This document shows, piece after piece, positions 5,095 through 6,733 of a DNA stretch of 6,733 bases. The translations under genes and the position numbers were made by a program. This stretch comes from Campylobacteraceae bacterium (GTDB taxonomy: Bacteria; Campylobacterota; Campylobacteria; Campylobacterales; Sulfurovaceae). The first letter of the stretch is position 1, and each line of letters starts with the position of its first letter. Location: assembly GCA_027063105.1 (NCBI GenBank), contig JAMOSL010000148.1, positions 1-6,733 of the forward strand, in the 5' to 3' direction. The notes beneath the pieces are model-generated. The model worked only from the letters and a program-made list of their open reading frames with translations. It ran no database searches and was not told where the DNA came from.

Positions 5095-5307
5095 ATGCCA
5101 GGAATTATTTTAACTCCAAGAGACTCATTTGATGATGCTTATCGAAAGTTTAAGAGACAGTGCGATAGAAACCTTATCGTAACAGAAGCTAGAGCTAGAC
5201 AGTACTATGAAACAGCTACTGAAAAGAGAAAGAAAGAGAAAATTGCTACTCGTAAAAAGATTTTGAAAAAACTATTTATGATTAGAAGATACGAGTCAAG
5301 ACTTTAA
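5095..5307 (+). CDS. rpsU: 30S ribosomal protein bS21
   Basis: bS21 is a small basic protein on the 30S platform beside the anti-Shine-Dalgarno end of 16S rRNA, and it aids initiation. The 70-residue product has the family pattern: PRDSFDDAYRKFKRQCDRN (8-26), then the basic helical stretch TEARARQYYETATEKRKKEK (30-49) and a Lys/Arg-rich end (IATRKKILKKLFMIRRYESRL). The length is normal. The ATG follows a strong ribosome binding site. It has its own promoter (5023-5028) and terminator (5320-5341) and is flanked by unrelated genes, so it appears to be a single-gene unit. Confidence 0.97.
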   Translation: MPGIILTPRDSFDDAYRKFKRQCDRNLIVTEARARQYYETATEKRKKEKIATRKKILKKLFMIRRYESRL

Positions 5308-5319
5308 GTTTTGATAAAG

Positions 5320-5341
5320 ATAGGGGCTTCTTCGCCTCTAT
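5320..5341 (+). terminator. Hairpin terminator of rpsU
   Basis: ATAGGGGC (5320-5327) pairs with GCCTCTAT (5334-5341), 8 bp including one G-U pair, around the loop TTCTTC. It starts 12 nt after the rpsU stop. It is GC-rich compared with its surroundings and is followed by a short TTTAAAT rather than a long T-run, so some read-through into the efflux genes is possible. Confidence 0.6.
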
Positions 5342-5384
5342 TTAAATAAGCTTTATAGCTACACTTTTTTGATATTATATTCTT

Positions 5385-5390
5385 TATATT
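5385..5390 (+). promoter_or_regulatory. Candidate -10 box for the RND efflux operon
   Basis: TATATT would start transcription near 5397 and leave a very short leader before the ATG at 5413, with AAGGA at 5398-5402 as ribosome binding site (10 nt spacing). TATTAT at 5373-5378 is an alternative. No clear operator palindrome is seen, and no regulator gene sits in the window. Confidence 0.3.
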
Positions 5391-5412
5391 AAACTATAAG
5401 GAACTATATACA

Positions 5413-6552
5413 ATGCCACTTAAAAATATTAATTCTATTACTATCTTTTTCATATTTATATTACTATTTTCTGCTTGTGAATTTAACCAAAAAGTTGAAG
5501 AGAAAAAAATTGTGATAAAAGAGCCTGACCCTATTCCTGTTAATGTTTATACTATAAAGAAGGAAACATATCCTATTTGGATTGATTTCTCTGGTAAAAC
5601 AGAATCAGTAGATGAGGTGATGGTGACCTCAAGAGTAAGAGGAGAGTTGAAGAATATTTTATTTAAAGCTGGTTCTGTTGTTAAAAAAAATCAAATTCTT
5701 TTTGGAATAGATAAACGTGAATATCAAGCTATTTGGGAGGAACAGAATGCTATTTTACAAAAAGATAAAGCTAGTCTAAATCTTGCTAATTCTAATGTGA
5801 AAAGATATAAGCCATTAGTTGCAGAACAATTAGCACCTAGAGAGAAACTTGATGAGCTAATTGCTACGAAAAAACAGTTGGAAGCAACTATTAGAGCAGA
5901 TAAGGCATCTTTATCAAAAGCACAATTAGATTTGGATTATTGTGATATAAAGGCTACTATTAATGGTAAAATAGGTAAAGAGTTGTATCTATTAGGTAAT
6001 ATCATAAATGTTGGCGATAGTTTAGCAAAGATAGTTCAGACCAAATTCTTATATGTAAATTTTCATCCAAGTTCTCATGAAGTTTCATTGATAAAAAGAT
6101 ATAAATCAGAAGAAAATCCAAAAGTAAAAGTAATTTTAGATAGTGGAAATATTGTAGTTAATGGAGCAATTGATTTTATAGATAATGTAAGTAATACTTC
6201 AACTGGGACTGTGGCGATGAGAGCAAAAATAGATAATAAAGATGATTTATTATTAGCAGGTACATTTGTGAGATTAAAATTATTTGTTACAGATAAACTT
6301 CCTATAATTGCTGTTGAACCAAATCAAATTTCTCAAAACCAGCAAGGTGAGTATGTTTTAATTGTTAATAAGAAGAATGAAATAGAGAGTAGGGAAATCA
6401 AAGTCCGTTATGCAAATAATGATTTATCAATTATTGCTAAAGGGTTAAAAGAGGGCGATAAAGTTCTTGTTGGCACTATTGCTGGATTATCTGATGGAAC
6501 AAAAGTTTTGGTTAAAGAGGTTACTAATCCTATCAGAAAAGAAAGTAGATAA
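5413..6552 (+). CDS. RND efflux periplasmic adaptor (membrane fusion) lipoprotein, AcrA/MexA/CmeA type
   Basis: This protein bridges an inner-membrane RND pump and an outer-membrane TolC-type channel to export drugs or other toxic compounds. The 379-residue product has a lipoprotein signal (hydrophobic 9-20, lipobox LFSAC with Cys22). The two halves of the lipoyl domain are at 67-100 (VTSRVRGELKNILFKAGSVVKKNQILFGID) and 178-211 (CDIKATINGKIG through GDSLAKIV). Between them is an alpha-hairpin (about 105-175) with the typical RYKPLVAEQLAPREKLDE. The beta-barrel (about 212-290, ending LLAGTFVRLKL) and the membrane-proximal domain (about 298-370) follow. Length and order match the family. The start is supported by AAGGA 10 nt upstream and by the signal sequence. 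The pump gene follows after 4 nt. The substrate cannot be read from sequence. Confidence 0.95.
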   Translation: MPLKNINSITIFFIFILLFSACEFNQKVEEKKIVIKEPDPIPVNVYTIKKETYPIWIDFSGKTESVDEVMVTSRVRGELKNILFKAGSVVKKNQILFGIDKREYQAIWEEQNAILQKDKASLNLANSNVKRYKPLVAEQLAPREKLDELIATKKQLEATIRADKASLSKAQLDLDYCDIKATINGKIGKELYLLGNIINVGDSLAKIVQTKFLYVNFHPSSHEVSLIKRYKSEENPKVKVILDSGNIVVNGAIDFIDNVSNTSTGTVAMRAKIDNKDDLLLAGTFVRLKLFVTDKLPIIAVEPNQISQNQQGEYVLIVNKKNEIESREIKVRYANNDLSIIAKGLKEGDKVLVGTIAGLSDGTKVLVKEVTNPIRKESR

Positions 6553-6556
6553 ATAA

Positions 6557-6733
6557 ATGTTTTCTATATTTTTTATTCACAGACCAATTGTTGCTAAAGT
6601 TATATCTATATTTATAGTTTTAGTTGGACTAATTGCTTTAAATCAGTTACCAATTGCTCAATTTCCAGAAATTGTTCCTCCTACAATACAAATAACAACA
6701 AATTATACAGGTGGTAGTGCTGAAGTTGTTGAG
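6557..6733 (+). CDS. RND efflux pump inner-membrane transporter, AcrB/MexB type (partial, N-terminus only)
   Basis: The first 59 codons of a proton-driven trimeric multidrug exporter are present and the frame is open to the window edge. They match the HAE-1 family N-terminus: MFSIFFIHRPIVAKVISIFIVLVGLIALNQLPIAQFPEIVPPTIQITTNYTGGSAEVVE, with the FFIHRP cytoplasmic motif (5-10), the first membrane helix (about 11-29) and the PIAQFPEIVPP entry into the periplasmic porter domain (33-43). A complete member is usually about 1030-1050 aa. The ATG lies 4 nt after the adaptor stop with only a weak AGAAAG ribosome binding site inside the adaptor's end, so translation is likely coupled. An outer-membrane channel gene may follow outside the window. 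Confidence 0.93.
   Translation, partial: MFSIFFIHRPIVAKVISIFIVLVGLIALNQLPIAQFPEIVPPTIQITTNYTGGSAEVVE

Noticed and set aside
5684..5693. 8-A run in the adaptor gene (and similar runs in the rlpA-like linker) as a phase-variation switch
   Set aside because: Runs of 7-8 A are common in a genome this AT-rich, they encode Lys codons, and both genes are intact; nothing shows switching.

Overview
The window is an AT-rich stretch (roughly 30% GC by eye) of a bacterial chromosome. Several things point to Campylobacterota (the former Epsilonproteobacteria), perhaps a Sulfurimonas- or Arcobacter-like genus: the long (about 354 aa) EF-Ts, a 70-aa bS21, low-GC codon use, TATAAT-type -10 boxes without clear -35 boxes, and the style of the YidD and RND proteins. 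The genus is a guess from sequence feel, not a search.

Layout. Positions 1-235 hold two short out-of-frame coding tails that I cannot identify, possibly the broken end of a gene. A 12-bp perfect hairpin at 242-268 closes the leftward rpsB-tsf operon. tsf (277-1341) and rpsB (1344-2261) are 2 nt apart. S2 carries an unusual C-terminal acidic tail built from a 60-bp tandem repeat, and the last repeat supplies the tsf ribosome binding site. Next come a 164-bp leader/promoter region, leftward bcp (peroxiredoxin), and divergent rightward yidD. yidD ends exactly where a leftward lipoprotein gene ends, and a bidirectional terminator is written into both coding ends. After a 100-bp divergent promoter region, rightward rlpA-like (3997-4512) overlaps by 17 nt, tail to tail, a leftward gene of unknown function whose best start is a GTG at 4951. 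Rightward rpsU (5095-5307) has its own promoter and hairpin terminator. It is followed by an RND efflux operon: a lipoprotein adaptor (5413-6552) and the first 59 codons of the inner-membrane pump, which runs off the window at 6733.

How the genes relate. This is a mosaic of core genes in short transcription units: translation (rpsB, tsf, rpsU), cell-envelope work (yidD, a lipoprotein, rlpA-like, RND efflux) and peroxide defence (bcp). I see no mobile element, CRISPR array, tRNA or rRNA, and no new multi-gene system. The points most worth a second look are the repeat tail of S2 and its built-in tsf ribosome binding site, the terminator shared inside two abutting genes, the possible alternative pairings in the rpsB leader, and the G-rich rpsU ribosome binding site.
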